Source of the DNA: Pseudomonas azotoformans
Lineage (GTDB): Bacteria > Pseudomonadota > Gammaproteobacteria > Pseudomonadales > Pseudomonadaceae
DNA length: 64,000 nucleotides
Direction: 5' to 3'
NCBI RefSeq assembly: GCF_001579805.1
Contig: NZ_CP014546.1
Span: 930,001 to 994,000 of the forward strand
Shown piece by piece: positions 1 to 10,349 of this stretch; within the stretch, counting starts at the first letter, position 1, and each line of letters starts with the position of its first letter. The position numbers were made by a program, and so were the translations under genes. Below the pieces are notes generated by a model, which saw only the letters and a program-made list of their open reading frames with translations, had not been told where the DNA came from and did not search any database.

Positions 1-1711
1 CGTTGACGTTGCCCAGCTTGCCCTGGTCGGTGCCGAAGCCCAGCGCGGTGTAGCGTTTGACGTGTTCGACCGACTCGAACCCTTCGCGGGTCGCCAGTTC
101 GATGGCGGCGGCGGTCACGTCGTTTTGCAAGTCGACGAATTGCTTCGGCGCCCGTGCGGTTGGCTTGTCGTGCGGCACTTGGTAGATCGCCAGTGTCGGC
201 TCTTCCAAGCGGCTCAAGGCTTTTGGCAGGGTGCCTTCCACCGGGGCAAAACCGGCTTCGCTGGCCGCGCGCACGCCGCCTTCAAAACCGTCAGCCAGGG
301 AATCGCCGAGGCCATAGACGCCGTTGATGCCACCGACGCACACGCGTTTTTGCGGTGCTTCGCCCGGTACAAAACCGAGGATGTCTTCACGCCAGGTCGG
401 CTTGCCGCCCAGATGCGAAGCCAAGTGAACCACCGGGCTGTAGCCGCCGGAGCTGGCCACCAGGTCGCAGTCCAGCCACTCGCCAGGGCTGGTGACTTTA
501 TGCGCTTTGACGTCAATTGCAGCCACGCGGGCAGCAGTCACGTGCTTGCTGCCACGGGCCTCGATCACGGCGCTGCCGGTGAGGATACGAATACCTTTGG
601 CGCGGGCTTCTTCCACCAGCGCGCCGCGTGGGTTGTGGCGCACATCGGCCACAGCCACCACTTGCAGGCCGGCGTCGAGCCAGTCCAGCGCAACGCGATA
701 GGCGTGATCGTTGTTGGTGGACAGCACCAGCTTCTTGCCCGGTGCCACGCCGTAGCGACGCACGTAGGTCGAAACCGCACCGGCCAGCATGTTGCCCGGC
801 ACGTCGTTGTTGCCGTACACCAGCGGGCGCTCACACGCACCGGTCGCCAGCACCACACGCTTGGCGCGCACACGGTGGATGCGTTGGCGCACCACACCAA
901 TCGGCGCACGGTCACCCAGGTGGTCGGTGAGGCGTTCGTGAATAGTCAGGAAGTTATGGTCGTGATAACCGTTGACGGTGGCGCGGGGCAGCAACACCAC
1001 GTCTGGCAGGGCCTTCAATTCAGCAATGACACTGGCAATCCATTCCGCCGCCGGCTTGCCGTCGAGGCTTTCGCGCGAATCGAGCAGCGAACCGCCGAAC
1101 TCTTCCTGCTCATCGGCGATGATCACGCGGGCACCGCTGCGTGCGGCGGCCAGTGCGGCGGCCAGACCCGCAGGGCCCGCGCCGACCACCAGCACGTCGC
1201 AGTGACGGTTGAAGTTGTCATAGGTGTCCGGATCGTTTTCGGTCGGCGAGCGACCAAGGCCAGCGGCCTTACGGATGTACTTCTCGTACGTCATCCAGAA
1301 CGATTGCGGGTACATGAAGGTTTTGTAGTAGAAACCCGGCGGCATCAGCTTGCCACCGACCTTGCCAAGAATGCCCATCACGTCATTGTTGACGTTCGGC
1401 CAGCCGTTGGTGCTGGTGGCGACCAGGCCTTGGTACAGCGCCTGTTGCGTGGCGCGCACGTTAGGAATCTGGGTGGCTTCGGTGGCACCGATCTGCAGCA
1501 CCGCGTTCGGCTCTTCGGCGCCCGCAGCAAAGATGCCGCGAGGGCGCGAGTACTTGAAGCTGCGGCCGATGATGTCGACGCCATTGGCCAGCAGGGCTGC
1601 GGCGAGCGTGTCGCCTTCAAAGCCTTTGTAGCTCTGGCCGTTGAAGCTGAAGGTCAGGACTTTATTACGGTCGATCCGGCCACCGTTGGACAGGCGATTG
1701 GTCTGGCTCAT
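1..1711 (-). CDS. soxA: Sarcosine oxidase subunit alpha, 5'-part only
   Basis: Large subunit of heterotetrameric sarcosine oxidase, a cytosolic flavoenzyme that demethylates sarcosine to glycine and passes the one-carbon unit to tetrahydrofolate. About 570 N-terminal codons are present of the roughly 1000 usual for the family; the rest lies before position 1. A ferredoxin-like N-terminal region (motif FNGQSYKGFEGDTL, residues about 22-35) precedes a dinucleotide-binding Rossmann motif (VVGAGPAG, near residue 176), as expected for the NAD-binding alpha subunit. The start ATG overlaps the soxD stop as ATGA, so translation is probably coupled. It is the fourth gene of the glyA-soxB-soxD-soxA run; soxG would be expected just outside the window. 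No frame break is visible in the part present. Confidence 0.95.
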   Translation of the reverse strand, partial: MSQTNRLSNGGRIDRNKVLTFSFNGQSYKGFEGDTLAAALLANGVDIIGRSFKYSRPRGIFAAGAEEPNAVLQIGATEATQIPNVRATQQALYQGLVATSTNGWPNVNNDVMGILGKVGGKLMPPGFYYKTFMYPQSFWMTYEKYIRKAAGLGRSPTENDPDTYDNFNRHCDVLVVGAGPAGLAAALAAARSGARVIIADEQEEFGGSLLDSRESLDGKPAAEWIASVIAELKALPDVVLLPRATVNGYHDHNFLTIHERLTDHLGDRAPIGVVRQRIHRVRAKRVVLATGACERPLVYGNNDVPGNMLAGAVSTYVRRYGVAPGKKLVLSTNNDHAYRVALDWLDAGLQVVAVADVRHNPRGALVEEARAKGIRILTGSAVIEARGSKHVTAARVAAIDVKAHKVTSPGEWLDCDLVASSGGYSPVVHLASHLGGKPTWREDILGFVPGEAPQKRVCVGGINGVYGLGDSLADGFEGGVRAASEAGFAPVEGTLPKALSRLEEPTLAIYQVPHDKPTARAPKQFVDLQNDVTAAAIELATREGFESVEHVKRYTALGFGTDQGKLGNVN

Positions 1712-2010
1712 ACCTTCTCTCCAGAGGCCTTGGCGGTGAATTGTGGCTTCTCACCGATCTTGTAGGTTTCAAGAATTTCGTAGGTCAGGGTGTCGCGGGT
1801 CGCGTTGAAGTACTGGCGGCAACCGGCGGCGTGGATCCACAGTTCGTGGTGCAGACCACGGGGGTTGTCGCGGAAGAACATGTAGTCGCCCCACTCTTCA
1901 TCGGTGCAGGCGTTCGGGTCCAGCGGGCGCGGGATGTGCGCTTGGCCGGACGCGTGAAATTCCTCTTCGGAGCGCAGTTCGCCACAGTGAGGACAGAAGA
2001 TATGCAACAT
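1708..2010 (-). CDS. soxD: Sarcosine oxidase subunit delta
   Basis: Small zinc-binding subunit of heterotetrameric sarcosine oxidase, 100 aa, the family's normal length. The N-terminal CPHCG motif (C6, H8, C9) together with H60 and C64 (HAAGC) gives the expected Zn ligand set; the W-DYMFFRDNPRG-HHELW core is typical of SoxD. It lies 15 bp downstream of soxB and overlaps soxA by 4 bp (ATGA), so the three subunits are made from one message. A GGAG-type ribosome site precedes the ATG. Nothing unusual is seen. Confidence 0.96.
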   Translation of the reverse strand: MLHIFCPHCGELRSEEEFHASGQAHIPRPLDPNACTDEEWGDYMFFRDNPRGLHHELWIHAAGCRQYFNATRDTLTYEILETYKIGEKPQFTAKASGEKV

Positions 2011-2025
2011 AGGGAATTTCTCCTG

Positions 2026-3276
2026 TTAGTGGGCGACGGCCGCAGCGCCGTGTTCGTCGATCAACGCACCGTTGTGGAAACGGTCGATGGAGAAAGGTGC
2101 GGCCAACGGGTGCATTTCACCCTTGGCGAGGCTGGCGGCAAACACGTTGCCTGAGCCCGGAGTCGCTTTAAAACCACCGGTGCCCCAACCGCAGTTGAAG
2201 AACATGTTCGGCACTGGAGTCTTGGAGATGATCGGGCACGCATCCGGCGTGGTATCGACGATGCCGCCCCACTGACGGTTCATGCGCACGCGGGACAGCA
2301 CCGGGAACATCTCGACGATGGCCTGGATGGTGTGTTCGATCACCGGGTACGAGCCGCGCTGGCCGTAGCCGTTGTAGCCGTCGATACCGGCGCCGATCAC
2401 CAGGTCGCCCTTGTCGGATTGGCTGATGTAACCGTGTACGGCGTTGGACATGATCACGCTGTCGATAATCGGCTTGATCGGCTCCGACACCAACGCTTGC
2501 AGCGGGTGGGATTCGATCGGCAGGCGAAAGCCCGCCAGCGAGGCCATGTGCCCGGAGTTACCGGCGGTGACCACACCGACGCGCTTGGCGCCGATAAAGC
2601 CTTTATTGGTCTCCACACCGATGCACACACCGTTTTCCTTGCGAAAGCCGATCACTTCGGTCTGCTGGATCAAATCCACGCCCAGTGCGTCGGCGGCGCG
2701 GGCAAAGCCCCAGGCCACGGCATCGTGACGGGCCACGCCGCCGCGCCGTTGCACGGTGGCGCCGAGCACCGGATAGCGGGTGTTCTTGGAGCAGTCGAGG
2801 TACGGGATCTCATCGGCCACTTGCTTGGCGTTGAGCAGTTCGCCGTCCACGCCATTGAGGCGGTTGGCACTCACGCGGCGCTCGGAATCACGGATGTCTT
2901 GCAGGGTGTGGCACAGGTTGTAGACGCCACGTTGGGAGAACATCACGTTGTAGTTCAGGTCCTGGGACAGGCCTTCCCACAGCTTCATTGCGTGTTCGTA
3001 CAGATGCGCCGACTCGTCCCACAGGTAGTTGGAACGCACGATGGTGGTGTTGCGCGCGGTGTTACCGCCGCCCAGCCAGCCTTTCTCGACCACGGCCACG
3101 TTGGTGATGCCGTGCTCCTTGGCCAGGTAGTAGGCGGTCGCCAGACCATGCCCGCCGCCGCCGACGATGACCACGTCGTAGACCTTTTTAGGGGTCGGGG
3201 TGCGCCACATCTTCTGCCAGTTTTCGTGGTGGCTGAGTGAGTGCTTGAAGAGGCCGAAGCCCGAGTAGCGTTGCAT
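2026..3276 (-). CDS. soxB: Sarcosine oxidase subunit beta
   Basis: Flavin subunit (FAD plus covalent FMN in the family) of heterotetrameric sarcosine oxidase, carrying the sarcosine oxidation site. 416 aa from the start chosen here. The Rossmann motif GGGGHG lies at residues 39-44 and the DAO fold continues to the C-terminal end. The frame is open upstream to 3438 and there is another ATG at 3282, but a GGAG lies 8 bases before the ATG at 3276 and only 2 before the one at 3282, so 3276 is preferred; it gives the family N-terminus [13 protein letters not shown]. Second gene of the glyA-sox operon, 22 bp after glyA. Confidence 0.96.
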   Translation of the reverse strand: MQRYSGFGLFKHSLSHHENWQKMWRTPTPKKVYDVVIVGGGGHGLATAYYLAKEHGITNVAVVEKGWLGGGNTARNTTIVRSNYLWDESAHLYEHAMKLWEGLSQDLNYNVMFSQRGVYNLCHTLQDIRDSERRVSANRLNGVDGELLNAKQVADEIPYLDCSKNTRYPVLGATVQRRGGVARHDAVAWGFARAADALGVDLIQQTEVIGFRKENGVCIGVETNKGFIGAKRVGVVTAGNSGHMASLAGFRLPIESHPLQALVSEPIKPIIDSVIMSNAVHGYISQSDKGDLVIGAGIDGYNGYGQRGSYPVIEHTIQAIVEMFPVLSRVRMNRQWGGIVDTTPDACPIISKTPVPNMFFNCGWGTGGFKATPGSGNVFAASLAKGEMHPLAAPFSIDRFHNGALIDEHGAAAVAH

Positions 3277-3298
3277 AGTCATTACTCCAAAACCGCGC

Positions 3299-4552
<1,254 letters not shown>

Positions 4553-4690
4553 CGCGTCTCTCCCAGCCTTTCGTATTGTTGAGGCCCGGTGCAGGGCCCT
4601 TTGATGCGATGGTAGGGCTGGCGTCAGCAGGTCAAATGCCTACGCACGCCACACAAAGGTGCGTTTACGACATGGAATGAATTCAGCGAC

Positions 4691-5419
4691 TCAGGCAAGG
4701 CTGTGGCGCAAAGCCAGCAGTAGCAGGAAATGCGCGGGATAGAGGGCATACGCCCAGCGGCGCATGGCCGGTGGCGAGGCGTTTTGAGCGTGTCGCAATA
4801 GGACCAGGCCAAGCATTGGCGCAATCAGGCAAGCGGCCAATCCGACCAACGCTACGGGGGTGCCGCTATTGAGCAGAACCTGCCATTGATTGGCCGCCAC
4901 ACAGACCAGGCCCGGCAATACACTGAAATACCAGGGGCGACGGAATACCAGCAGCGTCGCCAGTGGCAGTAATACGCCGAAAAAACCGAACATCAGCTGT
5001 GTGGAAAACACGGCGGCAATCGTGAGGGCAATCAGCGCCAATCCTCGATCAAAATGCGCCTTCTGCCGCCATCCTCGGGCAACCAGCAGCCCCAGCGCCA
5101 AGGTCGGCAGGACGTTCAACGTATCGGCATCGTCGATAAACAGTCGGTACGGCACTTCGCTGATCACGCTGAACAGTAACAGCCAGCCCAGGTAGCGCCA
5201 TTGACCTGTCACAGGCGCGCCCCTGACCCGGTGCAGATTCGCCGCAATCGCCAGGCAAAACCACGGGAACGCCAGGCGCCCCGGCACGTACAGGCCGTCC
5301 AGACTCAAACCGACATAGCGTAGGTGATCGAGCACCATGCTCAACAGTGCCAGCCACTTGAGCAGATCCAAAGCGCCATCACGGACACGTCCGACAGGCA
5401 GGGTTCCAGTACCGTGCAT
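4691..5419 (-). CDS. TraX family membrane protein
   Basis: A predicted inner-membrane protein of the TraX family (named after the F-pilin N-acetylase), about 242 aa. The N-terminal RDGALDLLKWLALLSMVLDHLRY is the TraX family signature, followed by several hydrophobic segments (for example GRLAFPWFCLAIAANLH, LGWLLLFSVISEVPYRLF and LYPAHFLLLLALRHSL). The frame also has an ATG at 5440, but a GGGGA sits just before the ATG at 5419 while nothing like a ribosome site precedes 5440. In P. aeruginosa a conserved hypothetical also sits between glyA1 and the threonine aldolase gene (recalled), so a role near betaine metabolism is possible but unproven. It is divergent from the threonine aldolase gene. 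Confidence 0.8.
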   Translation of the reverse strand: MHGTGTLPVGRVRDGALDLLKWLALLSMVLDHLRYVGLSLDGLYVPGRLAFPWFCLAIAANLHRVRGAPVTGQWRYLGWLLLFSVISEVPYRLFIDDADTLNVLPTLALGLLVARGWRQKAHFDRGLALIALTIAAVFSTQLMFGFFGVLLPLATLLVFRRPWYFSVLPGLVCVAANQWQVLLNSGTPVALVGLAACLIAPMLGLVLLRHAQNASPPAMRRWAYALYPAHFLLLLALRHSLA

Positions 5420-5509
5420 AATTCCCCAGTGACTTTGCATTTACAGTGCGTGCGCACCCGCAACAATCTTGGTTACAGTGCGCACCAACATCGACCACAG
5501 GAATGGGCC

Positions 5510-6550
5510 ATGACCGACAAGAGCCAACAATTCGCCAGTGACAACTATTCGGGCATCTGCCCGGAAGCCTGGGCCGCCATGGAACAAGCCAACCAAGGCC
5601 ATCAGCGCGCCTACGGCGATGATGAATGGACCCACCGCGCCGCCGACGGTTTCCGCAACTTGTTCGAAACCGACTGCGAAGTGTTCTTCGCCTTCAACGG
5701 CACCGCCGCCAACTCCCTTGCGCTGTCGTCCTTGTGCCAGAGCTACCATAGCGTGATTTGCTCGGAAACTGCCCACGTCGAAACCGACGAATGCGGCGCG
5801 CCGGAGTTTTTCTCCAACGGTTCCAAGCTGCTCACCGCTCGCACCGAAAACGGTAAGCTGACCCCGGAGTCGATCCGCGAGATCGCCCTCAAGCGCCAGG
5901 ACATTCACTACCCCAAGCCGCGCGTGGTCACCCTGACCCAGGCCACTGAAGTCGGCAGCGTGTACACCCCGGATGAAATCCGCGCCATCAGCGCCACCTG
6001 CAAAGAGTTGGGCCTGAACCTGCACATGGACGGCGCGCGCTTCTCCAACGCCTGCGCGTTCCTCGGCTGCTCACCGGCGGATCTGACCTGGAAAGCCGGG
6101 GTGGACGTGCTGTGCTTTGGCGGCACCAAGAACGGCATGGCCGTGGGCGAAGCGATCCTGTTCTTCAACCACAAGCTGGCTGAAGACTTCGACTACCGCT
6201 GCAAGCAAGCCGGCCAACTGGCGTCGAAAATGCGTTTCCTGTCCGCCCCTTGGGTAGGCCTGCTGGAAAACGACGCCTGGCTCAAACACGCGCGTCACGC
6301 CAACCACTGCGCTCAATTGCTGAGCAGCCTGGTGGCGGATATTCCTGGCGTGGAGTTGATGTTCCCGGTGCAGGCCAACGGCGTGTTCCTGCAACTCTCG
6401 GAACCGGCGATTGCCGCGTTGACCGCCAAGGGCTGGCGCTTCTACACCTTTATCGGCAAAGGCGGCGCACGCTTCATGTGTGCGTGGGATACCGAGGAAG
6501 AACGTGTAAGAGAATTGGCAGCGGATATTCGGAAAGTGATGGAGGCCTGA
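5510..6550 (+). CDS. ltaE: Low-specificity L-threonine aldolase
   Basis: PLP-dependent aldolase cleaving L-threonine or allo-threonine to glycine and acetaldehyde, 346 aa, the usual length. The PLP lysine is K207 in the motif CFGGTKNGMA; the N-terminal SDNYSGICPEAW and AFNGTAANSLAL motifs fit the Pseudomonas enzyme. The start at 5510 follows an AGGAATG-like ribosome site and gives the family N-terminus; the frame is open further upstream without support. It lies in the glycine/serine part of the betaine cluster, matching the position of ltaA in P. aeruginosa between gbcB and glyA1. Confidence 0.94.
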   Translation: MTDKSQQFASDNYSGICPEAWAAMEQANQGHQRAYGDDEWTHRAADGFRNLFETDCEVFFAFNGTAANSLALSSLCQSYHSVICSETAHVETDECGAPEFFSNGSKLLTARTENGKLTPESIREIALKRQDIHYPKPRVVTLTQATEVGSVYTPDEIRAISATCKELGLNLHMDGARFSNACAFLGCSPADLTWKAGVDVLCFGGTKNGMAVGEAILFFNHKLAEDFDYRCKQAGQLASKMRFLSAPWVGLLENDAWLKHARHANHCAQLLSSLVADIPGVELMFPVQANGVFLQLSEPAIAALTAKGWRFYTFIGKGGARFMCAWDTEEERVRELAADIRKVMEA

Positions 6551-6726
6551 AACCACGGGGCTTTCAGCGCGTTTTCAGAGACTGTTTGTACGTATTTCTG
6601 ACAGTATCTATCTACCCCCTGTCTTGGATAGGATCTTGTCACCCCGATTGAACGGACGCGTTACTTCGGGGCTGACTGCCTGCCGAATAGTCGGCTGGAA
6701 ATGGAAATCCTATCGAGGGCAACATC

Positions 6727-6924
6727 ATGGAAATTCAATGCTACACAACTGATTCGCAACTTCGAGATGATAACAACGCCACACTCGTCAACCTGGATGA
6801 TCTCAGGAAACTGGCGAATGTCGGTGATACCATCATCGAGCCTTCAAGAACCTTTACCATCACTGGGAAAGAGTTCGAAATGACAGCATCCGGCGCGTAC
6901 CTCATCAACGTTTTCGTCCGCTAA
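6727..6924 (+). CDS. Small unknown protein, 65 aa
   Basis: Not recognised. The 65-aa product has no signal peptide or membrane segment. It begins MEIQCYTTDSQLRDD, contains GDTIIEPSRTFTITGKEF, and ends in the hydrophobic-aromatic tail YLINVFVR. The tail resembles the C-termini of two small proteins at 58297 (SPFIVR) and 58835 (YGLFLR). A GAGGGC lies 8 bases before the ATG, a plausible ribosome site. The codons are more AT-rich than those of the flanking genes, which suggests an acquired or fast-evolving gene. A REP doublet follows immediately and could end or stabilise the transcript. Confidence 0.6.
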   Translation: MEIQCYTTDSQLRDDNNATLVNLDDLRKLANVGDTIIEPSRTFTITGKEFEMTASGAYLINVFVR

Positions 6925-6932
6925 CCCATAAC

Positions 6933-6998
6933 TGTAGGAGCCGGCTTGCCGGCGATGGCGGCCTTAGGATCGCTATCGCCGGCAAGCCGGCTCCTACA
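6933..6998. repeat. REP doublet (inverted pair)
   Basis: Two inverted copies of a REP-like sequence, TGTAGGAGCCGGCTTGCCGG and its complement, are separated by a short GGCGGCCTTAGG-containing spacer. It lies between the small gene and the convergent end of gbcB, a typical REPIN location, and probably folds into a long hairpin. Confidence 0.85.
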
Positions 6999-7010
6999 AC
7001 GGGGATCGCC

Positions 7011-8111
7011 TCAGAATTCGATGCGCACATCGCCCTTCGGCACACTGCAGCACGACAGGATGTAGCCTTCGGCTTCATCTTCTTCAGTGATGCCGCCGTT
7101 GTGCTCCATCTCCACCTCGCCGCCCAACTTCATCACCTTGCAGGTGCCGCAGATGCCCATGCCGCAGGCTTTCGGGATCAACAGGCCAAGCTTGGCGGCC
7201 GCGGCATGCACGGTTTCCCCAGGGGCGACGCGGATGCTCTTGCCCGATGCGATGAACTCCACCTGGTGCAGATCCGCCAGGTCGATTTCCGGCGCGTCGG
7301 CGGCTTGTTCGGCTTGCTCCACCGCGTCCGCACGGGCTTCCGGCGGCGTGGCGCCGAAGGATTCCTCGTGATAACGCGTCATGTCGAAACCCGCCACTTC
7401 CAGCAGGCGCTTCACCGCGCTCATGTACGGCGTCGGGCCGCAGCAGAACACTTCGCGCTCCAGGAAGTCCGGCACCATCAGTTCAAGCATTTTGTGATTC
7501 AGGTAACCGCGATACCCCGCCCATGGCTCGCCCAAGCCGTGTTTCTCGCAGATCAGGTGCAGGCTGAAGTTGTCGATCCGCGACGCCATGTGCTCCAGCT
7601 CGCGGTGGTAGATGATGTCCTTGGGCGAGCGGGCGCTGTGGATAAACGTCATGTCGACGTTGGCGTTGGTGTCGTAGAACCAGCGGGCCATGGACATGAC
7701 TGGCGTGATGCCCACGCCGCCGCTGAGGTACAGCACTTTCGGGCTCGGGAAGTCGATGGCGTTGAACAAGCCCACCGGCCCGTGCACCGCCAACTCTTGC
7801 CCTTCATGAAGGGTGTCGTGCAGCCAGTTGGACACCTTGCCGCCCGGCACACGCTTGATGGTCACCGAGAAGCTGTAGGGCACCGACGGTGAGCTTGAAA
7901 TGGTGTAGGAGCGCATGATCGGCTGGCCTTCGATCTCCAGCTCCAGGGTGACGAATTGCCCCGGCTTGAAAAAGAACAGGATCGGCTGGTCGGCCATGAA
8001 ACAGAAGGTGCGCACGTCCCAGGTTTCCTGGATGACTTTGACGCAACGGACAATGTGCCGACCATTGGCCCAGGTCTGGGTGGTTACCGGATTCAGGAAA
8101 TTATTGGACAT
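7011..8111 (-). CDS. gbcB: Glycine betaine monooxygenase reductase subunit
   Basis: Electron-transfer component of the Rieske oxygenase that demethylates glycine betaine to dimethylglycine. 366 aa. Order of parts: FAD-binding barrel with RSYTISSSP (about residue 80), NAD-binding domain with GGVGITPVMSMARWF, then a plant-type 2Fe-2S domain at the C-terminus with CGMGICGTC and a distal cysteine in the ILSCCSV motif. The frame is open to 8192, but GGAG six bases before the ATG at 8111 gives the family N-terminus MSNNFLNPVTTQTW. It is divergent from gbcA across a 280-bp region expected to bind GbdR. Confidence 0.95.
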   Translation of the reverse strand: MSNNFLNPVTTQTWANGRHIVRCVKVIQETWDVRTFCFMADQPILFFFKPGQFVTLELEIEGQPIMRSYTISSSPSVPYSFSVTIKRVPGGKVSNWLHDTLHEGQELAVHGPVGLFNAIDFPSPKVLYLSGGVGITPVMSMARWFYDTNANVDMTFIHSARSPKDIIYHRELEHMASRIDNFSLHLICEKHGLGEPWAGYRGYLNHKMLELMVPDFLEREVFCCGPTPYMSAVKRLLEVAGFDMTRYHEESFGATPPEARADAVEQAEQAADAPEIDLADLHQVEFIASGKSIRVAPGETVHAAAAKLGLLIPKACGMGICGTCKVMKLGGEVEMEHNGGITEEDEAEGYILSCCSVPKGDVRIEF

Positions 8112-8391
8112 GTTGTTCTCCACCGCCGACATCGGCCTTATGGTGGCGATTCTGCGTAACGCCAGAACCACCCATTTACCTATCTGCGACATTCACATAC
8201 TTATCGCGACCAGCCCCCAACGACCTAGGGTTGCGCGTCGGGAACAGATTGGGCCATGTCGCCCATGGATAAGGTTCGGCGCATCGGCGGCCCCACACTC
8301 GCTCCCAACACAGACGCTTTCTTTACGCCTTGCTGCAAACCTGATTAGCCACTTATCTCGGCCACACAGAATGGCCATGAGGACACACACG
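8112..8391. promoter_or_regulatory. Divergent gbcB/gbcA control region
   Basis: A 280-bp divergent intergenic region. At 8181-8210 it holds a direct repeat, TATCTGCGAC then TTATCGCGAC, whose CGAC cores are 20 bp apart; such same-strand repeats are typical of AraC-family operators. GbdR is the expected activator from P. aeruginosa work; the assignment of these bases is inference. Confidence 0.45.
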
Positions 8392-9687
8392 ATGGACGTC
8401 ACCGCAACCTTAAGCTTGGGCGATCCGCTGGAACCCGCACGCAAGGCCACCGCGCAAATGCTGCAAGAGCGCGAGCGCACTTTCTCGCTGCCGCAGCCGT
8501 TCTACTCTGATGAGCGGCTGTTTGATATCGACATGCAGGAGATCTTCCAGAAAGAGTGGTTGATCGCCGGCATGACCTGCGAAATCCCCGCCAAGGGCAA
8601 CTACCTGACCCTACAAATCGGCAAAAACCCGATCATCGTGATCCGGGGCGCCGAAGGCGTGGTTCACGCGTTCCACAACGTGTGCCGTCACCGTGGCTCG
8701 CGCTTGTGCACCAGCGACAAGGGCAAGGTCGCCAAACTGGTCTGCCACTACCACCAGTGGACCTACGAACTCGATGGCCGCCTGCTGTTCGCTGGCACCG
8801 AAATGGGCGCCGACTTCGACATGAAGCAGTACGGCCTCAAGCCGGTCAACGTGAAGACGGCCGGTGGCTACATCTTCATCAGCCTGGCGGACAACCCGCC
8901 GGCCATCGATGACTTCCTGTCGACGCTGAACCATTACATGGAACCCTACGACATGGAGAACACCAAGGTGGCGATTACCACCACCTTGATGGAGAAAGCC
9001 AACTGGAAGCTGGTGCTGGAAAACAACCGCGAGTGCTACCACTGCAACGCGTCGCACCCGGAACTGCTGAAAACCCTGCTGGAGTGGGACGACGTCACCG
9101 ACCCGCGCGCCGACCAGGCGTTCAAGGACCACGTGGCCGCCTCCGCCGCCGCCTGGGATGCCGAGAAAATCCCGTACGCCCACGCCAGTTTCGGCCTGCG
9201 CAACCGTATCGTGCGCATGCCGCTGCTCAAGGGCACCGTGTCGATGACCCTCGACGGCAAGCAAGGCTGCGCCAAGCTCATGGGCCGCATCAAGAACCCG
9301 GACCTGGGCTCGATGCGCATCCTGCACCTGCCGCACTCCTGGAACCACTGCATGGGCGATCACATCATTGTGTTCACCGTGTGGCCAATCAGCGCCCAGG
9401 AAACCATGGTCACCACCAAATGGCTGGTGCACAAGGACGCCGTGGAAGGCGTGGACTACGACGTGGAGCGCATGCGCCAGGTGTGGGACGCCACCAACGA
9501 CCAGGACCGTCGCCTGGCCGAAGAAAACCAGCGCGGCATCAACTCCACCGCCTACCAGCCTGGCCCGTACTCCAAGACTTATGAGTTCGGCGTGGTGAAC
9601 TTCGTGGACTGGTACAGCGAGCGCCTGTTGAGCAACCTGGGGGCCGCTCCAGCGCCGTACCTCAAGGGCGTTGCGGTTCACGAATAA
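8392..9687 (+). CDS. gbcA: Glycine betaine monooxygenase, Rieske oxygenase subunit
   Basis: Catalytic subunit of glycine betaine demethylase (betaine to dimethylglycine plus formaldehyde). 431 aa. The Rieske 2Fe-2S site is visible as CRHRGSRLC followed by CHYHQW (C-x-H ... C-x2-H), and the mononuclear iron site as ENNRECYHCNASHPEL. The ATG at 8392 follows GAGGA at a good distance and gives MDVTATLSLGDPLEP; the longer open frame upstream runs back through gbcB on the other strand and is not credible. It ends convergently towards the ETF beta gene, with an unusual 660-bp gap in between. Confidence 0.96.
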   Translation: MDVTATLSLGDPLEPARKATAQMLQERERTFSLPQPFYSDERLFDIDMQEIFQKEWLIAGMTCEIPAKGNYLTLQIGKNPIIVIRGAEGVVHAFHNVCRHRGSRLCTSDKGKVAKLVCHYHQWTYELDGRLLFAGTEMGADFDMKQYGLKPVNVKTAGGYIFISLADNPPAIDDFLSTLNHYMEPYDMENTKVAITTTLMEKANWKLVLENNRECYHCNASHPELLKTLLEWDDVTDPRADQAFKDHVAASAAAWDAEKIPYAHASFGLRNRIVRMPLLKGTVSMTLDGKQGCAKLMGRIKNPDLGSMRILHLPHSWNHCMGDHIIVFTVWPISAQETMVTTKWLVHKDAVEGVDYDVERMRQVWDATNDQDRRLAEENQRGINSTAYQPGPYSKTYEFGVVNFVDWYSERLLSNLGAAPAPYLKGVAVHE

Positions 9688-10349
9688 CCTGTTGATCTTC
9701 GGGGGGCTGGGCTGTACAAAAAACACCCAACCCCCTGATAACCCTTGATTCCCCTGCCCTCCAGCCTTTCCCCAACAACTTATCCACAAAGCCACCCACA
9801 GCAATTGTGGGCAACTACGCTTCCTGCCTGAAATTAAATGAAGAAAATCCGTGACTTATTCAAGCCAGTCGGTTTGAACCGGCTTTGTTCATTTATTGAC
9901 CAAACCAGCGCAAGCCACGACTTACGTGGCCTGTAGCGGAACGCGAACACCTTATCCACAGAAGCACCAACAGACTTTGGGGGCAACTTGGAGAGTGCTG
10001 TGGAAAACCACCTCAAACCTTCACAAATCGGGGTTTACAGGGTTTTTAGTCGGTAAAAAAACCAAATCGATCACATTTTGATCAATCCGATGAAAGCCTT
10101 GATTAATAAGGGCTTCAGCCGACAGCGAACATGTTATCCACAGAAGCGCCAACAGACTATGGGGGCAAGTCGGGCCGGAGAAATGCACAGGAGCAGCGAA
10201 AAACCCAAGTAAAAACCGCAAGTTAGCTTGGTTGTTTTTCGTACAGAGGGCTGGAGGGCTTGATTCACAGGGGGTGTGGACAACCGCGAACAGGTTATCC
10301 ACAGACGGGTCAACAGGGATTGTGGGTAAGCCACATTCCCTGTTCAGCT
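9688..10349. repeat. Array of four DnaA-box repeat units in a 662-bp gene-free region
   Basis: No credible gene lies here. Four copies of an approximately 43-bp unit occur on the + strand at 9773-9815, 9944-9987, 10126-10168 and 10287-10329. Each contains the perfect DnaA box TTATCCACA (9780, 9952, 10134, 10295) and most of the pattern CGAACA-nn-box-GA ... CAACAG ... TGGGGGCAA. Box-to-box distances are 172, 182 and 161 bp. Two near-boxes in reverse occur at 9999-10007 (TGTGGAAAA) and 10275-10283 (TGTGGACAA). The stretches between are AT-richer than the genes around. A hairpin built on CGGTTTGAACCG (near 9870-9880) may be a terminator for gbcA. Role unknown; a DnaA-titration or regulatory locus is the obvious hypothesis. 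Confidence 0.75.

Noticed and set aside
62..1765. A 567-codon open frame on the + strand
   Set aside because: Antisense of soxA, with the same His/Ala/Val-rich shadow composition and no recognisable domain.
7915..8391. Upstream extension of the gbcA reading frame to 7915
   Set aside because: It overlaps gbcB on the opposite strand. The ATG at 8392 has a proper ribosome site and gives the normal Rieske-oxygenase N-terminus.
9688..10349. Chromosomal or plasmid replication origin
   Set aside because: DnaA boxes are present, but there is no dnaA, dnaN, gidA/rpmH or rep gene nearby and no tight box cluster or 13-mer AT-rich unwinding element. Kept as an array of unknown role.
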